NCBI GenBank assembly: GCA_013153235.1
Contig: JAADEU010000131.1
Coordinates: forward strand, 1-14,142
Length of the DNA stretch: 14,142 bases
Direction of reading: 5' to 3'
Origin: Aquificota bacterium
Lineage (GTDB): Bacteria > Aquificota > Aquificia > Aquificales > Hydrogenothermaceae
The stretch's first letter is position 1. Every line of letters begins with the position of its first letter. The position numbers and the translations under genes are program-made. A model generated the notes under the pieces. It saw only the letters and a program-made list of their open reading frames with translations. It had not been told where the DNA came from and ran no database searches. Positions 6,855 through 12,709 of the stretch are shown one piece after another.

Positions 6855-7753
6855 AACTCAATCGTAAGAAAGTCCCTGCCTGTAATTATATTTTTTACTC
6901 CTGCCTGTTTTATTCTCTCTTCGAAAACCCCGGTATCTCTATATCTTCTGCTGAAATGTGTGAGGATAATCTTCTTCACATTCAGCCGGGGATATATCTC
7001 AAGTATGTACTCAAGTGTCAGATGCCCGTACTGTTTCGCCTTTTCTTCTTCATCCAGATAGGTAGACTCAATAACGAGAACATCACTGCCATATGCAAGT
7101 TTTACTATATTTTCTGTTTTGTAAGTATCCGGAATATAAGTAAACTTGAAACCCCTCTTTTCTATAGTTAACTGTTCAATGGTATATACCCTTCCGTATT
7201 TCTTAATATAACCCTCCTTTTTCAGCCGGATAAAATCGGCATCTGAAAGGGACAGTTCTTTTATTTTTTCCCTGATAAATTTTCTGACAGGTTTTTCCTC
7301 AAATGAGTACCCAAGACATTCCACAACATGATTCAGACCGATAGACCTTACAGTAAACCTCTCCTCTTCCATAACCACAAATAGATTATCAGAATGACCG
7401 TACTCTTTTATATTTATCCTTATGTCCGGGGCATAAATCATTCCTTTTAGCACACAATCAAGAAGTTCTGACAGACCATTTATAGAGTAAATATTCACCT
7501 GGGGTTTATCGTGCATATCCAGTGTCTCTATCAGTCCTGGAAGACCAAGAATGTGGTCGGTATGCAGGTGGGAGATAAAGATATCCCCTGTTCTGTATAC
7601 GCTGAGCCCTGCCTTCATTATCTGTCTCTGGGTTCCTTCTCCACAGTCAAACAGCAGACCTCTCCCCATGTAAAGCAGGTAAACGCCTGAGTTGTTCCTC
7701 TCTGGCGTTGGCATTGCAGAGGATGTCCCTAAGAGGACAATTTTTCCTTTCAA
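6851..7753 (-). CDS. rnz: ribonuclease Z (tRNA 3' processing endonuclease)
   Basis: A metallo-beta-lactamase-fold nuclease that removes the 3' trailer of tRNA precursors. The 300 residues match the bacterial short form. The zinc-binding motif HLHTDH is at residues 62-67, after the family signatures GTSSAMPTPERNNSG (9-23) and DCGEGTQRQ (36-44). Downstream are GLNHVVECLGY, the YIPDT turn supplying the bridging Asp, and the final LTHFSRRY histidine motif. The start is TTG at 7753, which overlaps the TGA of the upstream NTPase gene (TTGA) and has GGAGAGG five to six bases before it, so translation is probably coupled. It is the last gene of a three-gene minus-strand unit and converges with aguB, the two stops sharing TTAA. 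Confidence 0.95.
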   Translation of the reverse strand: MKGKIVLLGTSSAMPTPERNNSGVYLLYMGRGLLFDCGEGTQRQIMKAGLSVYRTGDIFISHLHTDHILGLPGLIETLDMHDKPQVNIYSINGLSELLDCVLKGMIYAPDIRINIKEYGHSDNLFVVMEEERFTVRSIGLNHVVECLGYSFEEKPVRKFIREKIKELSLSDADFIRLKKEGYIKKYGRVYTIEQLTIEKRGFKFTYIPDTYKTENIVKLAYGSDVLVIESTYLDEEEKAKQYGHLTLEYILEIYPRLNVKKIILTHFSRRYRDTGVFEERIKQAGVKNIITGRDFLTIEF

Positions 7754-8274
7754 ACCGACCTCTCCAGTATTTTTATAATCTCCTCAGGAAGCAAATCCCT
7801 GTTTGTGTAATTCACCTCTATAAGAAGAACCTGTGGGAGTCTCTTTATCCAGCTGACCACCGGATGTATATTTTTCAGGGGAACTGTGGCAAGGGTGGAT
7901 ATATCATCATCTGAAAATATCTCCCTGACATACAGTTCAAATCTGTCTGAAAAAAGCTCCATCTTTCCTATCTCATCTATAATGGCAGGAATCTTTTCCC
8001 TGATTGCCCGTTCCAGCTGGGGAAGGGCAATTTTTTCAAATTCCTCCACAAAAACGCTGTAAGAGCCTACCCTGTATGGGCTACTACCCTCCTTTGAGGC
8101 AAGCAATGCCCTGTTTCCGTCAACATCGACAACAACAAATCCCTTCCTCCTTCCAGATTCGTCCCTGATTTCTTCTGTGTAAAAACCACAGATATCCCCT
8201 TTAAAACGGCTGACGACTTTCTTCACAACCGTTGTTTTTCCTATCCCCGGTCTTCCGGTCAGAACTACCTTCAT
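7750..8274 (-). CDS. THEP1-family nucleoside-triphosphatase
   Basis: A P-loop NTPase of the THEP1 (DUF265) group, found in thermophiles such as Aquifex and in archaea; members hydrolyse ATP, GTP and other nucleoside triphosphates, and their cellular role is unclear. The 174 residues are a single domain. Walker A GRPGIGKTT is at 7-15, followed by the family motif GFYTEEIRDESGRRKGF near 31-47. Walker B is IIDEIGKMEL near 97-106. ATG 8274 overlaps the TGA of the membrane-protein gene (ATGA), with a G-rich ribosome site inside that gene, and its own stop overlaps the TTG start of rnz, so the three genes are one operon. Confidence 0.93.
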   Translation of the reverse strand: MKVVLTGRPGIGKTTVVKKVVSRFKGDICGFYTEEIRDESGRRKGFVVVDVDGNRALLASKEGSSPYRVGSYSVFVEEFEKIALPQLERAIREKIPAIIDEIGKMELFSDRFELYVREIFSDDDISTLATVPLKNIHPVVSWIKRLPQVLLIEVNYTNRDLLPEEIIKILERSV

Positions 8275-8570
8275 ACCCCCTGTGCCCTCAGATATAAAAG
8301 TATGTAAACAAGATATATCAGAGCATTAAAAATTAACGCCCTTAAAAGGGCATCTCTCATATTCTCCTTCTGGAAATAGAAAAAATATGCAGATGTGGCG
8401 GCAATCTGGAGTATAAATGCAGCAGCGGTTCTGGTATCAACCGGAAAGGTGTAAATCATAAAAATATCTCTATTTTTTATACCCAGTAAATCAAACAGAT
8501 ACCAAACAACAAAAAATACAACAGCCCATATCAGGAAAACGGTAAAAGATACCCTTCTCATGGTTTCCAT
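8271..8570 (-). CDS. small three-helix membrane protein, function unknown
   Basis: I do not recognise the family. The 99 residues contain three strongly hydrophobic segments at about 11-30, 49-69 and 77-97, joined by short charged loops, so it is an inner-membrane protein. It is the first gene of the operon with the THEP1 NTPase and rnz and overlaps the NTPase start by ATGA. Two starts are possible: ATG 8570 and ATG 8561 (giving MRRVSFTV). A minus-strand promoter whose -10 ends at 8571 would start transcription near 8564, which favours 8561 and an almost leaderless mRNA. The divergent aguA gene begins only 40 bases away. Confidence 0.75.
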   Translation of the reverse strand: METMRRVSFTVFLIWAVVFFVVWYLFDLLGIKNRDIFMIYTFPVDTRTAAAFILQIAATSAYFFYFQKENMRDALLRALIFNALIYLVYILLYLRAQGV

Positions 8571-8598
8571 ATTGTAAAATATTCTTTCCAGGATTCAA
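8571..8598 (-). promoter_or_regulatory. candidate promoter of the membrane protein-NTPase-rnz operon
   Basis: On the minus strand TTGAAT (8598-8593) and TACAAT (8576-8571) are separated by 16 bases, matching the -35 and -10 consensus at four and five of six positions. The predicted transcript begins near 8564, three bases before ATG 8561. The elements lie in the 40-bp divergent gap beside aguA's ribosome site. Confidence 0.45.
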
Positions 8599-8610
8599 AA
8601 AGGAGAGGAG

Positions 8611-9639
8611 ATGAAAAGATACAGACTACCTGCAGAGTGGGAGAAACACAGAGGCACAATTACAACCTATCCTCAGGCCTACGAAACATTTTTTGACAGA
8701 CTTGAGGAGGCTAAAGATACATTCATCCAGATGGTAAAGCTGATTGCCGAAGGGGAAAAGGTCTACATAAATGTGGACAATGAAAAAACAAAAGGTGAAG
8801 TTGAGGAAAAACTCAGGGCTGTTGATGCAAACAGGAAAAACATCCGGATATTTATCAATCCTACCAACGATGCCTGGTGCAGGGACTACTGTCCTATTTT
8901 TGTCAGGGAAAACGGCAAAATAGTGGCTCTAAAATTCAGATTCAATGCCTGGGGGGAAAAATACCCCTACGAAAAGGACCAGAAAGCAAGGGAAGTAATT
9001 TCCAGGCTCCTGGGTATAGAAAAGGTTGATATTGATATGGTTCTTGAAGGGGGGTCTATAGACACAAACGGAAATGGCTGTCTGATTACAACTGAGAGCT
9101 GTCTCTTAAATCCAAACAGGAACCCTGGAATGACAAAAGATGATATAGAAGATGTCCTAAAAAAATACCTGGGTGTTGAAAAGATACTGTGGCTTGGCAG
9201 TGGAATTGTCGGGGATGACACAGACGGCCATGTTGATGACATAACCAGATTTGTATCTGAGGACACCATTGTAACGGTAATAGAAAAGGACAGAAATGAC
9301 CCTAATTACCAGCCTCTTATGGAAAATTTTGAGAGGCTGAAATTATTTACAGACATAAATGGTAAACCATTCAGGGTTGTAACCCTGCCTATGCCTGAAC
9401 CTGTCTATTACCAGTATCCTACAAGTGATAAACCGGAACGGCTCCCTGCCAGTTACGCAAACTTTTACATAACCAACAAATATGTAATTGTTCCACTGTT
9501 TAACTGTAGATACGATGAACAGGCCATCGAGATACTCCAGAAGCTGTTTCCAGACAGAAAGGTGGTGGGCCTGTATGCCTATGATATAATCGTGGGGCTT
9601 GGGGGATTTCACTGTCTGACAATGCAGGTGCCAGAATGA
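8611..9639 (+). CDS. aguA: agmatine deiminase
   Basis: A guanidine-modifying enzyme of the PAD-like fold that converts agmatine to N-carbamoylputrescine and ammonia, supplying the substrate of AguB. Visible marks over 342 residues: the N-terminal LPAEWEKHRGTITTYP; WCRDYCP (89-95), the counterpart of the usual W-x-RD-x-GP substrate-pocket motif with Cys94 in place of Gly; EGGSIDTNGNG near 149; DDTDGHVDD with catalytic His207; and the C-terminal GGFHCLTMQ with nucleophile Cys335. The start is the ATG at 8611 after AGGAG (8601-8605). The next gene starts inside its stop codon (ATGA). Together with aguB it gives arginine-derived putrescine synthesis; no arginine decarboxylase gene is in the window. 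Confidence 0.93.
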   Translation: MKRYRLPAEWEKHRGTITTYPQAYETFFDRLEEAKDTFIQMVKLIAEGEKVYINVDNEKTKGEVEEKLRAVDANRKNIRIFINPTNDAWCRDYCPIFVRENGKIVALKFRFNAWGEKYPYEKDQKAREVISRLLGIEKVDIDMVLEGGSIDTNGNGCLITTESCLLNPNRNPGMTKDDIEDVLKKYLGVEKILWLGSGIVGDDTDGHVDDITRFVSEDTIVTVIEKDRNDPNYQPLMENFERLKLFTDINGKPFRVVTLPMPEPVYYQYPTSDKPERLPASYANFYITNKYVIVPLFNCRYDEQAIEILQKLFPDRKVVGLYAYDIIVGLGGFHCLTMQVPE

Positions 9640-9914
9640 TAACGAAAAACTTCAGTGGAGAATCTTTTGATGACTTTCTCAGTAAATTAACCGATTCCCT
9701 CCAGAAGGAGGATTTTTCACTGGTAGAGGTAAGAGATGTTATACATTCCCCTCTTCCCTTACCAAAGATAGTTGTTCTTACCGTCCATAAAAACAGGACT
9801 CCCTTCCGGATAAGTGTTGTCTATGACAAAAACGGAATTACAGTAACAGTGGTGGGTCTCAGGGATGAGAATCTAAAATCAGAGATTACCGGGATTTTAG
9901 ACTCTCTCCAATAA
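9636..9914 (+). CDS. small conserved-looking protein, function unknown
   Basis: The 92-residue product has no motif I can name. It looks like a compact soluble alpha/beta domain: an N-terminal helix (FDDFLSKLTDSLQ), then alternating strands (SLVEVRDVIH, KIVVLTVHK, FRISVVYD, ITVTVVG) and a C-terminal helix. Its ATG overlaps the aguA stop (ATGA), implying translational coupling to polyamine synthesis, but nothing in the sequence shows a related function. Its last 29 bases overlap the 3' end of the convergent SH3-protein gene. Confidence 0.75.
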   Translation: MITKNFSGESFDDFLSKLTDSLQKEDFSLVEVRDVIHSPLPLPKIVVLTVHKNRTPFRISVVYDKNGITVTVVGLRDENLKSEITGILDSLQ

Positions 9915-10413
9915 TAAAAAACCTGTCGTCCACCCAGCCTTCGTACACCCTGTCATTCTGTCTGTAAAGGACCCTCTTCCAGTGGTTTGCTTTTTTTCCT
10001 ATAACCTTAACCGATGCCCCCTTTCTTATTACCGTTACTATCTCAGAATTGACATCCGGTTCCTTTCTCAGATTAACAAATACTTTGGCTATCATGTATC
10101 CAGGTTCTACTGTAATGCCTTTATTTTCTTCAGTGGCCGTCTTCATCTCCTGTTTTTTTTCGATTTTTTCAGGAGTCTTTTCTTCCTTTTTTTCTATCTT
10201 CTGTGGTTCTTCCTGTGTTTCTACCTTTTGCTCTGGAGGAGGTTGTTCTTTCTGCGGGGTTTCCTTTACAGACAGGGCAGTTGTGGTGGAATTTTCCCCA
10301 TTTGACTTTTCAGTAATCTTTTCCCCCTGTTTCCTCAAAAACAGCTGTTTGGCAAAATACAGGTCAACGGCAATCACAACCATAATAAACAGAATCAGAA
10401 CTGCCCTTTTCAT
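9886..10413 (-). CDS. membrane-anchored bacterial SH3-domain protein
   Basis: A 175-residue protein with one N-terminal membrane anchor (residues 3-21, IN-terminal Lys-Arg before it), a low-complexity Pro/Glu/Lys/Gln linker (about 25-100) and a C-terminal bacterial SH3 domain (about 105-170), recognised by VFVNLRKEPDVNSEIVTVIRKGASVKVIGKK...WKRV...GWVDDRFF. Such domains usually bind cell-wall or periplasmic partners, so the domain probably sits outside the membrane. The ATG at 10413 is used in preference to the adjoining TTG at 10416. The anchor is encoded within the last 50 bases of tadA in another frame, and the 3' end overlaps the convergent gene by 29 bases. Ligand and role cannot be told from sequence. 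Confidence 0.85.
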   Translation of the reverse strand: MKRAVLILFIMVVIAVDLYFAKQLFLRKQGEKITEKSNGENSTTTALSVKETPQKEQPPPEQKVETQEEPQKIEKKEEKTPEKIEKKQEMKTATEENKGITVEPGYMIAKVFVNLRKEPDVNSEIVTVIRKGASVKVIGKKANHWKRVLYRQNDRVYEGWVDDRFFIIGESLKSR

Positions 10414-10879
10414 CAATAGACCGCCCCCTTTTTGAAGAAAAATAATTTTTTAACAGTTTCTCTGTCTTTTCATCAGGTATGTAATGGTACTCCACCCTGT
10501 AAGGTGTAATCTTTTCATCAAAGACTCTGTAGTTACTCATCACTGCACCCATTTTGGCATTGAGGGAACTAAAATACACCCTCTGTATCCTTGAGTGCAT
10601 TATTGCCCCTGCGCACATCAGACAGGGTTCATTTGTCACATATATAGAGGCTCCATCAAGTCTCCAGCTACCTGTATTCATACACGCATCCCTGATGGCC
10701 TCAATCTCTGCATGGGCAGTACCGTCACAGTTTGTGATTCTCCTGTTATGTCCCCTTCCTATAATCTGGCCATCAAGGACAACCACTGCACCGACAGGAA
10801 CCTCGTCCATACTAAGGGCAATAAGAGCCTCCCTGTAGGCTTCCTCAAAAAACTTCAGGTGGTTTATTTTTTCTGGCAT
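10364..10879 (-). CDS. tadA: tRNA adenosine(34) deaminase TadA
   Basis: A zinc-dependent deaminase that converts adenosine 34 to inosine in tRNA-Arg(ACG), needed for decoding CGN codons. The 171 residues contain the zinc and catalytic motifs HAE (His56, Glu58) and PCLMC (Cys86, Cys89), plus the family segments EVPVGAVVV near 26-34, GRGHNRR near 41-47 and SSLNAKMGAV near 103-112. The last 16 or so residues (after FSSKRGRS) go beyond the usual fold and are encoded where the SH3-protein gene already begins. The start ATG at 10879 overlaps the end of the upstream Fur-family gene by 16 bases. A later start would remove the N-terminal helix and is unlikely. Confidence 0.93.
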   Translation of the reverse strand: MPEKINHLKFFEEAYREALIALSMDEVPVGAVVVLDGQIIGRGHNRRITNCDGTAHAEIEAIRDACMNTGSWRLDGASIYVTNEPCLMCAGAIMHSRIQRVYFSSLNAKMGAVMSNYRVFDEKITPYRVEYHYIPDEKTEKLLKNYFSSKRGRSIDEKGSSDSVYYGCDCR

Positions 10880-11274
10880 TCTGGACAGACCCCATACACC
10901 TCTATGGAATGACCTGTTATCTCAAATCCGTGGACCTCTATCAGTTCCTCCTTGAATTTATCAAAAGGACAGTTGTCAATTATTACTATCTTCCCGCACT
11001 TTTCACACACAAGGTAGTTCTTTTTATCCGGCAGGGCAAACCTTGCCTTGTCTTCATTCATCATATACGATTTGACAACCAGACCCTCTTTTGTCAGCAT
11101 CTCCAGATTTCTATAAACTGTGGAAAGGCTTATATCTATTCCCCTGTTCCTCAGCTCCATAAAAATCTGTTCAGCATTTATGGGATACTCTGCCTGCTCA
11201 AGCACCTTGAGAATCGCTTCCCTCTGTCTGGTTTTTCTGTAGCCCTTTGGTATTGCTAATTTTTGTTTTTCCAT
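10864..11274 (-). CDS. Fur-family transcriptional regulator with altered sensing site
   Basis: A 136-residue metal- or redox-responsive repressor of the Fur/Zur/PerR family. The winged-helix DNA-binding domain covers about 1-80, with RKTRQREAILKVL and the recognition-helix motif SLSTVYRNLEML (49-60). Structural zinc pairs are CEKC (90-93) and CPEC (130-133). The usual His/Asp-rich loop just before the first CxxC (HHDH in E. coli Fur) reads KKNY (84-87), so most canonical sensing ligands of that loop are missing; His115 and His122 remain, and Cys102 is an additional thiol. Whether it senses zinc, iron, peroxide or something else cannot be assigned. A perfect 7-1-7 palindrome lies 74 bases upstream of its ATG, suggesting autoregulation; tadA follows with a 16-base overlap. 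Confidence 0.9.
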   Translation of the reverse strand: MEKQKLAIPKGYRKTRQREAILKVLEQAEYPINAEQIFMELRNRGIDISLSTVYRNLEMLTKEGLVVKSYMMNEDKARFALPDKKNYLVCEKCGKIVIIDNCPFDKFKEELIEVHGFEITGHSIEVYGVCPECQKK

Positions 11275-11347
11275 ACACTACCCCACATTTTGATTGAAAA
11301 AATATTTTAACATCATCCACTTATAAATTTATATTTCTCAGGGGCTT

Positions 11348-11364
11348 TTGCAAATGATTTGCAA
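11348..11364. promoter_or_regulatory. Fur-family-type palindrome upstream of the regulator gene
   Basis: TTGCAAATGATTTGCAA is a perfect inverted repeat of eight-base arms around a single G, containing the 7-1-7 core TGCAAAT-G-ATTTGCA used by Fur-family proteins. It lies 74 bases upstream of the Fur-family ATG and two bases beyond the ATPase stop codon. The same core recurs at 12632-12646 and, with one mismatch, at 12674-12688. The remainder of the 11275-11366 gap is AT-rich with no clear promoter hexamer pair. Confidence 0.65.
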
Positions 11365-11366
11365 TA

Positions 11367-12566
11367 TCAGTATAGAAATCCTAAAAGCCATAGTGGTATT
11401 TTTCTTCCTGTTCCTGCTTCTATATTATCAACAAATAGATAGGAATTCCCTGTATCCTTTATCTGTGAAAAATCCTTATTCTTTCCACCAATTTCAAACA
11501 CATACTTTCCGGATACCACAAGGTCTCTTTTTTTCGGGTACTCAATGGTGTTCCCTTCCCTTAACATGGATACGGCAAATGTTTCCCTCACTGTTCCTGT
11601 ATCCTGGGTACCGCAGTAACAGAAGTTTAAGTTAGTATTATTCATATAAACCTTCTCAGGTTTTGAGAAAATCTTATCTCCTTTCTGAACAGGCTTCAGG
11701 ATATATAGAACCTCTCCCCTGTGCAGGTAATCGAGATATTTATAAAGGGTATGCCTGTTTATCTCAACTTTCTTTGCGAGCTTAGATATATTTAACTCGT
11801 ACGGGGGACTGGTGCATATAAGCTTCACAATTTTTTTTAATTTAAAGATATTTTCCGGTTCTATCTTAAAGATAAGATTAAGGTCAGACTCCAGAACTGT
11901 ATTGATTACCTGTTCAAGTTTTATAAAATAGGTATCTGGATTTTCAAAATAAAATGGATAGTAGCCCTTCTGGATGTATTCTCTGAAATATTCCAGAGGT
12001 CTGACCCTGGAAATTATCTCATACGATATATCAACATGATGCTCCATAATATCGTCAAGGGTAACAGGTTTGAAGAACTGTCCTGTTTTAAGCTCAAGAA
12101 ATTCTCTGAAAGAAAGGCCGTTGAGTCTGTATAGTACAGCCCTTCTGCTGAGGTCTACCTTTGAGTTTTCTATTTTTAAAGCGGAAGAGCCTGAAAATAT
12201 TACTTTTATTTTTAAAAAATCATAAATCTGCTTGAGATGCAGCTCAAATTCAGGATATTTATGTATCTCATCTATAACAAGGAGTTCTCCTCCTGTAGAC
12301 TGGAAATAACTGGCAAGTTCAAACAGCGAAATATCGGTCAGCTCAATACTGTCTGCAGAGATGTACAGCTTTTTTGTAAGTGGAATATCCACCGATTTAA
12401 GGTACTGAAGAAGAAATGTGGTCTTTCCTATTCCCCTTGCTCCAACTATTCCAATTAAACGGTCAGATGTATTGATTTTATTAAAAAAATACCTTCTATA
12501 CCCGGTATCAAATCCGGCAAGTAAACCTAAAAACCGTTCTCTGAGTATCTGTAGAATGTTTTCCAT
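11367..12566 (-). CDS. AAA-family ATPase with C-terminal DUF4143-type domain
   Basis: A member of the widespread archaeal and bacterial ATPase family AAA_14 + DUF4143; its cellular role is generally unknown, and the C-terminal part is nuclease-like in some analyses. Walker A GARGIGKT is at 42-49, Walker B LLVIDEIHKYP near 96-105, followed by IFSGSSALKIE and the family signature LSRRAVLYRLNGLSFREFL. A winged-helix-like stretch (ISKLAKKVEINRHTLYKYLDYL) precedes the typical ending EIGGKNKDFSQIKD...IPLWLLGFLY. I use ATG 12566 (399 residues), which gives the family-like MENILQILRERFLG; the frame is also open from TTG 12608. The only strong ribosome site (CCTCCT on the plus strand, 12621-12626) leads instead to an out-of-frame ATG at 12615. 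The gene sits alone between copies of the regulatory palindrome. Confidence 0.85.
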   Translation of the reverse strand: MENILQILRERFLGLLAGFDTGYRRYFFNKINTSDRLIGIVGARGIGKTTFLLQYLKSVDIPLTKKLYISADSIELTDISLFELASYFQSTGGELLVIDEIHKYPEFELHLKQIYDFLKIKVIFSGSSALKIENSKVDLSRRAVLYRLNGLSFREFLELKTGQFFKPVTLDDIMEHHVDISYEIISRVRPLEYFREYIQKGYYPFYFENPDTYFIKLEQVINTVLESDLNLIFKIEPENIFKLKKIVKLICTSPPYELNISKLAKKVEINRHTLYKYLDYLHRGEVLYILKPVQKGDKIFSKPEKVYMNNTNLNFCYCGTQDTGTVRETFAVSMLREGNTIEYPKKRDLVVSGKYVFEIGGKNKDFSQIKDTGNSYLFVDNIEAGTGRKIPLWLLGFLY

Positions 12567-12615
12567 AATAAGCAAATTGTAACATGTTTTGTTTAATGAA
12601 ATAAACAAAACTCAT
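12508..12615 (-). CDS. possible leader ORF ahead of and overlapping the ATPase gene
   Basis: ATG 12615 lies five bases after a perfect AGGAGG (minus strand) and opens a 35-codon frame, MSFVYFIKQNMLQFAYYG..., that ends at TGA 12510-12508, past the ATPase start in a different frame. It may be a regulatory leader peptide, a translational coupler, or a sign that the ATPase N-terminus has suffered a frameshift. No family is recognisable. Confidence 0.35.
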   Translation of the reverse strand: MSFVYFIKQNMLQFAYYGKHSTDTQRTVFRFTCRI

Positions 12616-12616
12616 G
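12583..12616. repeat. inverted repeat / leader hairpin of the ATPase gene
   Basis: GTTTTGTTTA (12586-12595) and TAAACAAAAC (12602-12611) are perfect reverse complements with a six-base loop. CATG on both outer ends (12583-12586 and 12613-12616) can extend the stem over a two-base bulge. In the minus-strand mRNA this folds between the ribosome site and the ATPase coding start and contains the ATG at 12615. Confidence 0.7.
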
Positions 12617-12631
12617 TTATCCTCCTACACT

Positions 12632-12646
12632 TGCAAATGATTTGCA
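12632..12646. promoter_or_regulatory. Fur-family-type palindrome, distal metE / ATPase operator
   Basis: TGCAAATGATTTGCA is a perfect 7-1-7 palindrome, identical to the core upstream of the Fur-family gene. It lies just upstream of the ATPase ribosome site on one side and overlaps the likely -35 of metE (TTGCAT, 12642-12647) on the other. Confidence 0.65.
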
Positions 12647-12670
12647 TTTGAATTTTTATTGTGGTTTAAT
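12642..12670 (+). promoter_or_regulatory. candidate metE promoter
   Basis: TTGCAT (12642-12647) and TTTAAT (12665-12670) are 17 bases apart. Transcription would start near 12677, inside the second palindrome. Both hexamers are only partial matches, but the geometry with the two operator-like palindromes is coherent. The leader of about 33 bases is too short for a SAM or cobalamin riboswitch. Confidence 0.4.
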
Positions 12671-12671
12671 T

Positions 12672-12696
12672 TTTGCAAATAATTCGCATTTGCAAA
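12672..12696. promoter_or_regulatory. compound palindrome, proximal metE operator
   Basis: Two overlapping dyads are present. TGCAAAT-A-ATTCGCA (12674-12688) is a 7-1-7 core with one mismatch. TTTGCAAAT (12672-12680) and ATTTGCAAA (12688-12696) are perfect nine-base inverted repeats around seven bases. The right arm abuts the metE ribosome site (AAGGAGG, 12695-12701). The centre is 42 bases, four helical turns, from that of the distal operator. Confidence 0.6.
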
Positions 12697-12709
12697 GGAG
12701 GTTGTGAGA

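Noticed and set aside
10049..10435. A Ser/Phe-rich plus-strand frame opposite the SH3-protein gene
   Set aside because: It mirrors the low-complexity Pro/Glu/Lys linker of the SH3 protein and has no ribosome site.
11348..11364. An intrinsic terminator for the ATPase gene
   Set aside because: The palindrome has a one-base centre, so it cannot fold as a tight hairpin without losing pairs, and no T run follows on the minus strand.
11348..12696. A CRISPR array, because of the recurring TTGCAAATGATTTGCA
   Set aside because: There are only three short, irregularly spaced copies, with a gene between the first two.
12616..12709. A SAM or cobalamin riboswitch upstream of metE
   Set aside because: The likely leader is only about 33 bases and contains palindromes with one-base centres suited to protein dimers, not an aptamer.
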